Of a stretch of 64,000 nt of DNA, positions 8,710 to 17,679 are shown in pieces. Source of the DNA: Streptomyces sp. SLBN-118 (GTDB lineage: Bacteria > Actinomycetota > Actinomycetes > Streptomycetales > Streptomycetaceae); the NCBI RefSeq assembly GCF_006715635.1, contig NZ_VFNP01000002.1:3720001-3784000 (forward strand). The letters run 5' to 3'. The notes under the pieces were generated by a model that saw only the letters and a program-made list of their open reading frames with translations, ran no database searches and was not told the origin of the DNA. The number at the start of each line of letters is the position of its first letter. Position 1 is the first letter of the stretch. A program made the translations under genes and the position numbers.

Positions 8710-8856
8710 GTGGTCCGCCCCTTCAGGCGGTGTCCCGAGGGCCGCCTGTCCGCCGGCGTCACTCCGTCCGCCGAAGCGAACCGCGGCGGCGATGAAGACA
8801 AGGGCTACAACCTCTGGGAAGCCCCCGACAAGGAGTCCATGGCACCGGGCGCGTAG
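8710..8856 (+). CDS. Possible 48-residue ORF or coding remnant
   Basis: A GTG-started frame ends with a protein-like segment (GDEDKGYNLWEAPDKESMA) before TAG at 8854. Third codon positions are mostly G or C. No RBS sits at the usual distance and I know no relative. It occupies the otherwise empty 342-bp stretch between the DUF7144 gene and tRNA-Lys. It could be the tail of a lost gene or chance. Confidence 0.2.
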   Translation: MVRPFRRCPEGRLSAGVTPSAEANRGGDEDKGYNLWEAPDKESMAPGA

Positions 8857-8904
8857 CGGTCCAGATCACTCACGGCACCGTCCGCACTCGCCCGGAACCG
8901 ACAG

Positions 8905-8934
8905 AACCCCCGTTGACGTAGGTCAACGAGGGTT
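8905..8934 (-). terminator. Hairpin downstream of tRNA-Lys
   Basis: CGTTGAC and GTCAACG form a near-perfect stem, extended by AACCC/GGGTT at the base. It lies about 20 bp beyond the 3' end of the leftward tRNA-Lys gene, where its terminator is expected. Confidence 0.6.
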
Positions 8935-8953
8935 CCGACCCCGCGGGGTCCGG

Positions 8954-9026
8954 TAGGCCGTGTGGGACTCGAACCCACAACCAACGGATTAAAAGTCCGC
9001 TGCTCTGCCAATTGAGCTAACGGCCC
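8954..9026 (-). tRNA. tRNA-Lys (anticodon TTT)
   Basis: Read on the minus strand, GGGCCGT pairs with ACGGCCT as the acceptor stem (first pair G-U), the D-arm is GCTCAATTGGCAGAGC, the anticodon loop is ACTTTTAAT and the T-arm has GGTTCGAGTCC. The discriminator is A; CCA is not encoded. 73 nt. Confidence 0.95.
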
Positions 9027-9109
9027 TCGGCACAACACCCCTGAGCATAGCCGGACGGAACCGGTGAGCCGATCGGGTATCGGATCACCGGCCCCGTCGA
9101 GTCCCCGCG

Positions 9110-10678
9110 TCACCGACGAGACGTCTCGCGGGCGATGGTCCGGGGGTGGTTGCGGTTGAGGAACCAGTGGCGGGCCGAGGCCAGCCACCAGGCCGCGGCG
9201 AAGCCCAGGACGACCAGGACCGCGACCGGGGCGTAGTTGAACGTCTCCCAGGTGACCGGGGAGACCTGCGGAAGCATGAAGAGCACGGTGATCACCGCGA
9301 CCCAGATCACCGCCACGACGCCGATCGGGCGGGACCAGCGGCCCAGGTGCCAGGGGCCGCGTTCGAAGCTGTCTCCGCGCAGCAGCCGCAGCAGGGTGGG
9401 GATGACGTAGGCGATGTAGAGGCCGATGACCGCGATCGAGGTCACTGCGGCGTACGCGGTGACATTGATCAGATACGGAAGACCGAGCGCCAGCGCGCCG
9501 ATGGCCGCGAGCCAGACCGCGGCGACGGGCGTACGGGTCCGAGGGCTGACCGTGTGCCAGACGTTCGAGAACGGCAGGGCGCCGTCCCGGGAGAAGGCGT
9601 AGATCATGCGGCTGTTCGCGGTGACGGACGCCATACCGCAGAAGAGCTGCGCACCGACGACGGCCAGGAGCAGCAGCTTCCCGGCGGTGGCACCGAGAGC
9701 GTCCAGCAGGATCTGGGCCGGTGGAGCTCCCGTGGGTGAGGTGAGGGCTCCTTCGTACGACTGGATGGCGAAGGTGAAGCCGAGCAGCAGGACGAAGCCC
9801 GCGATCCACGAGGTCCAGATGGACTGGACGATGCCACGCGGTCCCGCGGTCGCGGCGTCGTGGGTCTCCTCGGTCATATGGGCCGAGGCGTCGTAGCCGG
9901 TGAAGGTGTACTGGGCCATCAGCAGTCCGATGAGGACGACATAGAGGCCGCTGTCCCAGCCGGTGTTGTTCACGAACTTCGTGATCACGAAGGAGGCCGA
10001 CTGGTGCGAGTCGGGGACGAAGGCGAGTGCGCCGACGATCACCGCGACGCCCAGCACATGCCACCAGACGCTGACGTTGTTGAGGATCGCGACGATGCGT
10101 ACGCCGAAGGTGTTGAGGAGGCCGTGCAGCAGCAGGATCGCGGCGAACAGCAGGATCGTCCGCCCCGGCGTGACCTCGAAGTCGAACTGGAGATTGAGGT
10201 ACGCGCCGAGGAAGGAGGCGGCGCCGAAGTCGATGCCCGCGGTGACGGCGACCTGGCCGAGGACGTTGAACCAGCCCGTGAACCAGGCCCAGGCGGCCGC
10301 GGTGCGCGGCGGTGCCAGCCGGTGCGCCCAGAAGTACAGGCCCGCCGAAGTCGGGTACGCGGAGCAGATCTCGGCCATCGCGAGGCCGACGAACAGGGTC
10401 ATCATGCCGACGGCGACCCAGCCCCAGGTGATCACGGCCGGGCCGCCGGTGTTCATGCCGAAGAGGTAGAGGGTGAGACAGCCGGAGAGGACTGAGATGA
10501 TGGTGAAGGAGACGGCGTAGTTGGAGAACGCCGACATCCGTCGGGCGAGGACCTGCGTGTAGCCGAGCTGGGCCAGACGCTCCTCGTCGGAGCCCGCGGA
10601 GGGCGGTGCGGAGCCCGAGACGGCTTCCGGAACGGTGTCTGTTGGCAGGGGATCTCCCCTGGTGGCGCCATCTGTCAT
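9110..10678 (-). CDS. APC-superfamily amino acid permease
   Basis: The protein has 522 residues with about twelve hydrophobic segments, starting with SAFSNYAVSFTIISVLSG after a 50-residue polar N-terminus. The sequence SAYPTSAGLYFWAHRLAPPR and GYDASAHMTEET are typical of the amino acid/choline/GABA transporter branch of the APC superfamily. It would import an amino acid or amine by proton symport at the cytoplasmic membrane. The substrate cannot be read from the sequence. The gene stands alone between tRNA-Lys and the FG-GAP protein gene. Confidence 0.85.
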   Translation of the reverse strand: MTDGATRGDPLPTDTVPEAVSGSAPPSAGSDEERLAQLGYTQVLARRMSAFSNYAVSFTIISVLSGCLTLYLFGMNTGGPAVITWGWVAVGMMTLFVGLAMAEICSAYPTSAGLYFWAHRLAPPRTAAAWAWFTGWFNVLGQVAVTAGIDFGAASFLGAYLNLQFDFEVTPGRTILLFAAILLLHGLLNTFGVRIVAILNNVSVWWHVLGVAVIVGALAFVPDSHQSASFVITKFVNNTGWDSGLYVVLIGLLMAQYTFTGYDASAHMTEETHDAATAGPRGIVQSIWTSWIAGFVLLLGFTFAIQSYEGALTSPTGAPPAQILLDALGATAGKLLLLAVVGAQLFCGMASVTANSRMIYAFSRDGALPFSNVWHTVSPRTRTPVAAVWLAAIGALALGLPYLINVTAYAAVTSIAVIGLYIAYVIPTLLRLLRGDSFERGPWHLGRWSRPIGVVAVIWVAVITVLFMLPQVSPVTWETFNYAPVAVLVVLGFAAAWWLASARHWFLNRNHPRTIARETSRR

Positions 10679-10726
10679 GCCCCCAGCAATTCCCTTGCCG
10701 GGGGCACCACATGCGCCGCCCGTGGC

Positions 10727-12850
10727 CTAGAACAGCGCCTGGTAGTACTTCCAGCCGCTTCCGATCTGCTCCGTGGCACCGAACGAGCCCCTGCCGTTGC
10801 CCCTGTTGCGCAGCAGCTTGCCGTTGGTGTCGCGGGAGAGCAGATCACCCACGCCGTCACCCGTGATGTCACCGACCGCGATGATGTCCGTGCGTCCCGC
10901 GCCCCAGTCGCTGAAGACCAGCGTCCGCGGCTTGAACGAACCCGTCCCCGTGCCGTCGTAGCGCCACACCTCACCGCCGGGGTCACGCGCCAGCAGATCG
11001 CCGATGCCGTCGCCGGTGAGGTCGTCCGCGCCGATGATCTTCCTGCCCTTCCAGCCCGAGCCGACCTTCACGGCCGGATCGAAACCGGCTCGCGCATTGC
11101 CGCGGTAGAGGAAGAGATAACCGGTGGACGCCTGGCGTACGAGCAGATCGGGACGGCTGTCCCCGCTGAAGTCGTCGGAGGCGGCGAAGGCGTCAAATCC
11201 GTTCCAGCCCTTGCCCATCAGATGATGCGGCGCCTTCGGGTCGATGGGGCTGCTGTCGCCGCCCGCGCGGTAGAGGTTGCCGTCGGGGGTCCGGATCAGG
11301 ACGTTGCTGCGCGGATCGCCGGTGTTCGCTCCGTACGGAATGAGGCGGGTGCGCGGATCCCATCCGGTGGTGGCCCAGGACCGGGCGCCGCCCCGCGGAT
11401 GGTGCACGGCCGCCTTGCCCGTCGTCGTCATCGAGTAGAACTCGCCATAACCGTCGGTGTTCATGTCCCGGAACGCCGATGCGCCGTTGAGGAGCCGTAC
11501 GGAACCGGGCGTCCACGACTCGCGGCCCGTGCCGTCGGCCGGCCGCACGACCATCTCCCACTGGTAGGGGCCACTGATCCTTTCCATCGGATCCCAGTCA
11601 CGCGCATCCCACTGGGCGCTTACGAGCGCAGCGGTCCGTTCCGTACTGGTCTCGTTCACCAGGACACCCCTGCGCCAGTCCTTGACCGTGAAGGTCCGGG
11701 TGGCGGGCGGGCGGTTCATCAGCACCTTCGCCCTCCAGGGCCAGTGCCGGTCGTCGGCCGTGGCCGGGGCGGACGCGTCGAGGGCGTAGAACTCGCCACG
11801 CGGCACGGTCACCGGCTTGATATGGATACGCCCGTCGATGTCCGTGTACGCGACATGACCGCCGTACTTGTCGACACTCCAGGTACCCGCCCCCGGCGCC
11901 GCCTTGTCGGCCAGCACCGTGGTGACCGGCTTCTCACGGGCGCCTCCGTGGAAGTCGGTCATCGTCAACGCCCCGGCCCTGTCGTCCTGTTGGACCAGGA
12001 ATCCGTCGCCGAGCTTCGCGGACTTGGAGTACGGCACGCTGATGATCTGGGGGAAGCCGACACCGGAGTCCCAAATCCAGGACTTCGCCGCGCCGTCGCA
12101 GCGCCAGTAGAACCAGCGGCCGACCGTCTGCAGCTCGTCCGGCGTACAGCTCAGGCCGGTGGCCTGGTCGTACGGAGCGCCGGTCCTGCGGGACAGGTCG
12201 TACCACCTCAGCCACCCGGGATTGCTGCCCGGCGTCCACATGGTGCCGCCCCAGATGGCGACGGCACTGAGCGGACGCGTGGTGATGACCGTGGGCAGGC
12301 CGTCGTCGAAGGTGGCGACGTACTGCTTGCCCGTACTCGGCTCGTCGACCGCGAAGAAGCGCCCCTCTGCGGCCACCATCCGCTGACTCGTGCCGAGCTG
12401 CCCGACGGTGATGACAGTCGTCGCCGTCCCCTCGCCGGAGACACTGTGATTGGCGCCCGTCGGATTGGTGTACGCGAACCGGCCGTCCCCGAGCGCATGG
12501 ACCAGCGGGCCGAACTCCGGGTAGCTGTCCCACACATCGGCAACGGCTGTCCACCGCGGCCCGGGCTCCGGCGTGCCGGTGACGGCGAGGTCGTACGCGT
12601 ACAGCCTGCGCCCGACCTCCGGATCGACCCGGGCCACGACCCCGAGCCGCCCCCCACCGAGCGCGATGCGCTCCGGCACGGCGGGCCTGCCCTGGTAGGT
12701 GCCCAGGTCGATGACGACCTCTTCCGGCTCGGCCGGCCCGGCGGCGACGGCGACACCGCCGGGCGCGAGCCCGAGACCGCCGACGACGAGGACGGCGGCG
12801 GCGGCCCCGAGCACGAGGATGCGTTTGGTACGTGCGGCGGTGCGGGTCAT
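10727..12850 (-). CDS. Secreted FG-GAP/VCBS repeat protein
   Basis: The protein has 707 residues. RTKR followed by a hydrophobic stretch ILVLGAAAAVLVVGGLG and an AVAA site is a Sec signal peptide. The middle (about 40-480) is beta-rich, with WD-like segments such as GGTMWTPGSNPGWLRWYDLS. The last 200 residues contain several FG-GAP/VCBS repeats with calcium-binding-like loops: DDFSGDSRPDLL, DDLTGDGIGDLLARD, DITGDGVGDLLSRD. These repeats form beta-propeller blades and usually mediate extracellular binding. A paralogue follows immediately downstream on the same strand side of its promoter region. No catalytic residues are evident. Confidence 0.85.
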   Translation of the reverse strand: MTRTAARTKRILVLGAAAAVLVVGGLGLAPGGVAVAAGPAEPEEVVIDLGTYQGRPAVPERIALGGGRLGVVARVDPEVGRRLYAYDLAVTGTPEPGPRWTAVADVWDSYPEFGPLVHALGDGRFAYTNPTGANHSVSGEGTATTVITVGQLGTSQRMVAAEGRFFAVDEPSTGKQYVATFDDGLPTVITTRPLSAVAIWGGTMWTPGSNPGWLRWYDLSRRTGAPYDQATGLSCTPDELQTVGRWFYWRCDGAAKSWIWDSGVGFPQIISVPYSKSAKLGDGFLVQQDDRAGALTMTDFHGGAREKPVTTVLADKAAPGAGTWSVDKYGGHVAYTDIDGRIHIKPVTVPRGEFYALDASAPATADDRHWPWRAKVLMNRPPATRTFTVKDWRRGVLVNETSTERTAALVSAQWDARDWDPMERISGPYQWEMVVRPADGTGRESWTPGSVRLLNGASAFRDMNTDGYGEFYSMTTTGKAAVHHPRGGARSWATTGWDPRTRLIPYGANTGDPRSNVLIRTPDGNLYRAGGDSSPIDPKAPHHLMGKGWNGFDAFAASDDFSGDSRPDLLVRQASTGYLFLYRGNARAGFDPAVKVGSGWKGRKIIGADDLTGDGIGDLLARDPGGEVWRYDGTGTGSFKPRTLVFSDWGAGRTDIIAVGDITGDGVGDLLSRDTNGKLLRNRGNGRGSFGATEQIGSGWKYYQALF

Positions 12851-12950
12851 GCGTACCCCCCGGATGCGGCTCAGCGTCCTGGAAGGTACGACTGCCTGAA
12901 GTGGCCGCTGGTTGTACGAGATTGACCGCCTGTCAGCCCCATGAGCCGGA

Positions 12951-14144
12951 TTAGAACAGGCCCTTGTATCCCTGCCAGCCTGTCCCGATCTTCACCGTCG
13001 ACCCGAACGACCCGACACCGCTCCCGCTGTTGCGCAGCAGATCACCCGCAGCGTTCCGCGAGACCAGATCCGCCTTACCGTCCTTGTTGAGGTCATCGAC
13101 GCCCACGAACACGTTGCGGCCCGTGGCCCAGTTGTTGCCGAACACCAAGGCCCGCGACTTCACCGTGCCCGCAGCCGTGCCCTCGTACCGCCACAGCGAA
13201 TTGGCGCCGTCCACCGCCAACAGCTCACCGATGCCGTCACCGTTCAGATCCCCCGCCCCGAACACCGACCGGTACGCCTTCCAGTTCGTGCCGATCCTCC
13301 CGCGCGCCTTCAGCCCGGGCCTGTACGCACGCAGCTCACCACCCAGCCGCACCAACACGTCATTGCACCGATCACCATTGAGATCCCCGAACGGCACAGC
13401 AACAGCCGTAGTCGGCCAGCCCGAACCCGTCGTCGCCCCGGAGAAGCCACCCGCCCTGTTCCCGTACCGGTACGCGAACGCGCCCGAGGAACTCAGCGAC
13501 ACGAGATCACCGATGCCGTCGCCCCCATGGTCACGATGCACCGGCGCGCCGCCGGTCAGTGTGACCGACCCTGATGCGACCAGGTCGACCCCCTGTCCGT
13601 CCGCGGGGCGCGCGGTCAGAGTCCAGGTGTAGCCACCGTTCGAAAAGTACGTGCCGTCCGCCGCGCGTCCGTTCCACGAAGCGGCGATGGAGTACTCGGC
13701 GCGGCCGCCCGTCTGGGTGGAGACGACGCGCCCGGTCAACGGGTCTTTGATGGTGACGGTCCAGTCGGCGGCCGGTTCGTTCAGCCACCATTCGCCTCGC
13801 CAGACGACAGGGGTGGCATCCGTTTCGACTGTCGGACCGACCACGCTGCAGGGGGAGTTCAGCGGCAGTGCCGGCAGTCCCCGGCAAAGCCCGCGGACGT
13901 CGCCCTTGCCCAGCGTGTAGGCAAGGTCGCCGGTGCGGACATCGAGGCTGAACAGGCCGTGGGCGGTCGCCACGTTCTCCCGGACTACGGTTGCGCCGCT
14001 GACATCGTGGACGTGCGCCACGCATTCCCAAGGCAGCACGAATACGGCCGAACCCGGCCAAGAGATCCCCTCCCCGAGACTCTTCAGAAGAGACGGAGGG
14101 AGGACGCCCGCACGGAGTGCACGATCGAGGATCGAAACGACCAC
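12951..14144 (-). CDS. FG-GAP/VCBS repeat protein lacking a signal peptide (probably 5'-truncated)
   Basis: The 397-residue frame ends like its neighbour (TGWQGYKGLF against SGWKYYQALF) and carries the same loops (GGDGIGDLV, DLNGDGIGELL, DLNKDGKADLVSRN). The protein at 10727 has a signal peptide and about 300 more residues in front. Here the N-terminus MVVSILDRALRAGVL has no export signal although the family is secreted. Family proteins are usually longer, so the 5' part has probably been deleted. A remote export route or an upstream start cannot be excluded. If exported it would act outside the cell as a binding protein. Confidence 0.65.
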   Translation of the reverse strand: MVVSILDRALRAGVLPPSLLKSLGEGISWPGSAVFVLPWECVAHVHDVSGATVVRENVATAHGLFSLDVRTGDLAYTLGKGDVRGLCRGLPALPLNSPCSVVGPTVETDATPVVWRGEWWLNEPAADWTVTIKDPLTGRVVSTQTGGRAEYSIAASWNGRAADGTYFSNGGYTWTLTARPADGQGVDLVASGSVTLTGGAPVHRDHGGDGIGDLVSLSSSGAFAYRYGNRAGGFSGATTGSGWPTTAVAVPFGDLNGDRCNDVLVRLGGELRAYRPGLKARGRIGTNWKAYRSVFGAGDLNGDGIGELLAVDGANSLWRYEGTAAGTVKSRALVFGNNWATGRNVFVGVDDLNKDGKADLVSRNAAGDLLRNSGSGVGSFGSTVKIGTGWQGYKGLF

Positions 14145-14328
14145 ATCGAAGGGCCCTCTGCCTCAGGCGAACGGATCTTAACAACGTCTTCACAACCGGC
14201 GGAAGGGGTTTTCGAATCCGTTCAAGGCCCCGGGTCGACCCTGTGCAACACAACGGGCCCCGACTTACGTGGTGGGAGAACCGCGTATGTCCGGGCCCGT
14301 CAGGCGTCAGGCGCGGGGCTGTTCAAAG

Positions 14329-14372
14329 CGAACGGGCCCGTACGGCACCGAAGTGCGGTACGGGCCCGTTCG
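14329..14372 (-). terminator. Strong hairpin downstream of the DEAD-box helicase gene
   Basis: CGAACGGGCCCGTAC (14329-14343) and GTACGGGCCCGTTCG (14358-14372) are a perfect 15-bp inverted repeat. A further GCAC/GTGC stem closes a CGAA loop between them. It starts 20 bp after the helicase stop codon and is one of the strongest hairpins in the window. Confidence 0.8.
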
Positions 14373-14391
14373 TCAGGACTCAGGCTCAGCG

Positions 14392-16620
14392 TCAGCCGTT
14401 GCGCTTCCAGCGCGGCTTGTCGTCACGCCGCCCGAAGGAACCGGTGTTCGTGCCGGTACCGGTGCCGCCGCGGTGGTCGTCACGACGGCCGTACGGGCGG
14501 TCGCTGCTGCCACCGGAGCGGAAGCCGCCCGAGGGGCGGTCGTCACGGCGGTCGCGGTTGAACGGGCGGTCGCTGCCTCGGTGGCCCGAGGGGCGGTCGT
14601 CGCGTCGGAAGCCGCCACGGTCGTCGCGACGGTCGCCGCCACCCGAGCGGAAGCCACCCGAGGGACGGTCGCCGCCACCGGAGCGGAAGCCACCGGACGG
14701 ACGGTCGTTGTCACGGCGGAACCCACCGGACGGACGGTCGTTGTCACGGCGGAACCCACCGGACGGACGGTCGTTGTCACGGCGCTCGAACGAACGGCCA
14801 CCACGGTCGTCACGACGGTCGCCGCCACCCGAGCGGAAGCCGCCCGACGCACGGTCGTTGTCACGGCGGAAGCCGCCACGGTCGTCGCGGCGCTCGAACG
14901 AACGGCCACCACGGTCGTCACGACGGTCGCCGCCACCCGAGCGGAAGCCGCCCGACGGACGGTCGTTGTCACGGCGGAAACCTCCGCGGTCGCCGCCCCG
15001 CTCGCCGCCACGGCGCTCGAAGTTGCCCCGGTCGTCACGGCGCTCGTACGCCGGACGGTCCTCGCGGCGCTCCGCCGACTGCTCAGGCACCGAAGCCGCA
15101 ATCTCGGCGGCGACCTCGGCCTCGGCGACAGCCTGCACCTCGGCGACCGCGGTCTCCGGGTCGTCGCCCCGCTCGCGCGCCGCGCGCGCCACCAGGCGGT
15201 CGGCCTCCTCGCGGAGTTCGGCCGCACGGCGCTGCACGCGCTCCAGCTGCTTGGTCAGGTCGACGACCTCGCGCTCCGCCTGCTTGGCGGCGTTGTTCGC
15301 GGAGTCGGCCTGGACCTCGGTGAGCGAACGGGCGCCGGTGATCTCGGCGACCTCCGGCTCGAACGCACCGGCACCGGCGACGATGTGGCGCGAGGCGTCG
15401 ACTCCCGCGTCCTCCATCAGACGGAAGATCTGGCGGCGCTGGTGCGGCAGGGACAGCGACACGACCGTGCCGGACTTGCCGGCGCGCGCGGTACGGCCCG
15501 AGCGGTGCAGGTAGTCCTTGTGGTCGCCGGCCGGGTCCACGTTCAGGACCAGGTCGATGCCGTCGACGTGGATACCGCGGGCGGCGACGTCGGTCGCGAC
15601 GAGCGCGTTGACGTAGCCCTTCTTGAAGTCGTCGAGGACGCGCGTACGGGCGCCCTGCGTCATACCGCCGTGCAGTGCGTCGGCCTTGACGCCCGAGTCC
15701 TGCAGCTGCTCGGCGATACGGTCCGCGCCCAGCTGGGTGCGGACGAAGATGATGGTACGGCCCTTGCGGGCGGCGATCGCCGCGGTGACCGGCGCCTTGT
15801 CCTTCGGCTTCACGACGAGCACGTGGTGCGTCATGGTCGTGACGTTGCCCTGGGCGCTGTCGACCTCGTGGCTGACCGGGTCGACGAGGTAGCGGCGCAC
15901 CAGGGTGCCGATCTCGTTCTCCATGGTGGCGGAGAAGAGCATCCGCTGACCGCCGGAGGGGATCTGGTCGAACAGCTCGGTGACCTCGGGCAGGAAGCCC
16001 AGGTCGGACATCTGGTCGGCCTCGTCGAGGACGGCGACCTGGACGTTCTCGAGCGAGCAGGCGCCACGGTTGATGATGTCGCGCAGTCGGCCCGGGGTGG
16101 CGACGAGGACGTCGACGCCGCGCTCGAGCGCGTAGATCTGGTTGCCCATGGACGTACCGCCGCAGACGACCTTCATCTTGAGGCCGAGTACGTCGCCGTA
16201 CGGCTGCAGCGCGTCCGCCACCTGCATGGCGAGCTCCCGGGTCGGGGTGAGGATGACCGCGCGGGGCTTCTTCTTCTCGGTGTGGCCGCCGGCCAGCGTG
16301 GCCAGGGTCGGCAGGCCGAAGGAGAGGGTCTTGCCGGAGCCGGTGCGGCCGCGGCCGAGGATGTCCTTGCCGGCCAGGGCGTCCGGGATGGTCGCGGCCT
16401 GGATCGGGAAGGGGATGGTCACACCGTTCTGCGCGAGCTTGCGGACGACGCCCTCGGGCAGGCCCAGATCGGCGAAGGTGACGGTCGGCTCGGCGGCCTC
16501 GGTTTCGGCGACCGCGTCGGACTCGAGAGCCTCGACAGCGTCTGCGGCCTCGGCAGCGGAAGCCGCCACGGCCTCGTCGTTCTCGGGCATGACGGCGTGA
16601 TCAGTACTGAAAGTGGACAT
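14392..16620 (-). CDS. DEAD-box RNA helicase with RGG-rich tail
   Basis: The protein has 742 residues from the ATG at 16620 (MSTFSTDHAV); upstream in-frame codons give an implausible extension. A 45-residue Ala/Glu-rich leader precedes the core: the Q-motif region FADLGLPEGVV, motif I GRTGSGKT (near 91-98), PTRELA, TPGRL, DEAD in VLDEADQM, SAT in MLFSATM, then ARGIHVDGIDLVLN and HRSGRTARAG. A coiled segment (AEREVVDLTKQLERVQRRAAELREEA) follows. The last 230 residues are a disordered Arg/Gly/Asp repeat region. Such helicases unwind structured RNA in ribosome assembly, mRNA decay and cold adaptation. The tail should bind RNA and may favour condensate formation, which is inference. Confidence 0.9.
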   Translation of the reverse strand: MSTFSTDHAVMPENDEAVAASAAEAADAVEALESDAVAETEAAEPTVTFADLGLPEGVVRKLAQNGVTIPFPIQAATIPDALAGKDILGRGRTGSGKTLSFGLPTLATLAGGHTEKKKPRAVILTPTRELAMQVADALQPYGDVLGLKMKVVCGGTSMGNQIYALERGVDVLVATPGRLRDIINRGACSLENVQVAVLDEADQMSDLGFLPEVTELFDQIPSGGQRMLFSATMENEIGTLVRRYLVDPVSHEVDSAQGNVTTMTHHVLVVKPKDKAPVTAAIAARKGRTIIFVRTQLGADRIAEQLQDSGVKADALHGGMTQGARTRVLDDFKKGYVNALVATDVAARGIHVDGIDLVLNVDPAGDHKDYLHRSGRTARAGKSGTVVSLSLPHQRRQIFRLMEDAGVDASRHIVAGAGAFEPEVAEITGARSLTEVQADSANNAAKQAEREVVDLTKQLERVQRRAAELREEADRLVARAARERGDDPETAVAEVQAVAEAEVAAEIAASVPEQSAERREDRPAYERRDDRGNFERRGGERGGDRGGFRRDNDRPSGGFRSGGGDRRDDRGGRSFERRDDRGGFRRDNDRASGGFRSGGGDRRDDRGGRSFERRDNDRPSGGFRRDNDRPSGGFRRDNDRPSGGFRSGGGDRPSGGFRSGGGDRRDDRGGFRRDDRPSGHRGSDRPFNRDRRDDRPSGGFRSGGSSDRPYGRRDDHRGGTGTGTNTGSFGRRDDKPRWKRNG
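14440..15060 (-). repeat. Coding repeats for the RGG tail of the helicase
   Basis: Imperfect units encode RRDDRGGFRRDNDRPSGGF-type modules, arranged as alternating RDDRGG, RDNDRPSGGF and RSGGGDR blocks. Three consecutive RRDNDRPSGGF copies are almost identical in DNA (near 14695-14775). The repetition is translated, so this is not a non-coding array; unit number may vary between strains. Confidence 0.7.
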
Positions 16621-16849
16621 GCGAAATGCGAAACCTTCCGGAGTCTCGGCACGCGCCCAAACTCCGTGAATCGCAAATTCGACCGCCTCAATGCGGTCAG
16701 CCACGGCAAGGGAGAGTACGCGCCACGCGGCGCTCTTCTGTGTCGGCGCCAGGCAATGGGATCAAACGATCTATAACCATACGCACCCTCCCCCACAAAT
16801 GGCAAACCGCGCCCGAGTGACTCCGGTTACACCTGCCTCCGCACCGGCT

Positions 16850-17404
16850 CTACATGGGCCCCACCTGCGGAGACGCCGTCGGTTCACCCTGCATACCGCT
16901 CCATTCGGCCGCCCGCATCGCGCCCGCGTGAACCTGCGGCGCGGACGACGCCGAGGGCGGGTCGGAGGGCTCGCTCGGCGGCGGCGTGGGGCTCGCCGGT
17001 GGCGGCTCGGACGGCGACGGCTGCGGCGGCGCCTGCGGCGGTACGGAGGGGGACACCCCGCCGCGCGTCGGCTCCGGCAGCCCCGGCGGCCTGGGCCCGG
17101 CCCCGCCCGGTGTCGGGTTGGCCGCCGGGCCCGCCGAGGCGCTCGGCTTCGGCGACGCCCCCTTGCCGTCCGCGCCCTTGCCGCCCGGCGTGTCCGATGC
17201 GTCGCGCACGCCGTCGGCATGCCGCCCGCCCGGCGCGGGCCCGCCGTCCGGTTCGGCCGCCGTCCCGTGCCGGTCGGCGGTCGAACGGGGCGCCGGTTTC
17301 CCGCCCTCGTCGTCACTCACGCTCATACAGCCTGCCGAGGCTGCGACCGCCAGCGAAGCGGCGATCCACACAGCCAAACGGCCTGGGGCGGACAACTGGC
17401 GCAC
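16850..17404 (-). CDS. Proline-rich lipoprotein
   Basis: GGAGGTGCC places the start at GTG 17404, giving 184 residues. Residues 9-26 (RLAVWIAASLAVAASAGC) are a lipoprotein signal peptide with the lipobox ASAGC; cleavage would leave C26 as the acylated residue. The mature part is acidic then proline/serine/glycine-rich (PPQAPPQPSPSEPPP), as in surface spacers, and ends in a less repetitive GAMRAAEWSGMQG segment. No known domain is seen. It is probably anchored on the outer face of the membrane and reaches into the cell wall. Confidence 0.65.
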   Translation of the reverse strand: MRQLSAPGRLAVWIAASLAVAASAGCMSVSDDEGGKPAPRSTADRHGTAAEPDGGPAPGGRHADGVRDASDTPGGKGADGKGASPKPSASAGPAANPTPGGAGPRPPGLPEPTRGGVSPSVPPQAPPQPSPSEPPPASPTPPPSEPSDPPSASSAPQVHAGAMRAAEWSGMQGEPTASPQVGPM

Positions 17405-17679
17405 GAGCGGCACCTCCGGAGCACGGGAGTCGAGACGGGTCTCACTGCCCAACTCCCCGTGCCCCACAAGGGACACGCCCCTGCGCGACACGGACTGCAC
17501 CTCATGAACGCCGCCCTGGGCCACCCGCCCGCGCGTCAACTCCGCGCTCAGCAACACCGATCCACGCCCCACCAGCAGCGACGCGCCCACCGTCGCGGCC
17601 GCCAGAAGTCACATCACGACACCCAGGCGGCCGTGCGACGAGGCCGGACGGTCCAGGAGATCTGGGAGATCCGGGAGGC

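Noticed and set aside
14440-15060. Regular repeats resembling a CRISPR array
   Set aside because: Units have no unique spacers of constant length and are translated in frame as RGG modules; no cas genes are near.
14269-16776. An 835-codon open frame on the + strand opposite the DEAD-box helicase
   Set aside because: It is the antisense shadow of a GC-rich gene; its translation is low-complexity and has no motif, while the opposite strand shows all helicase motifs.
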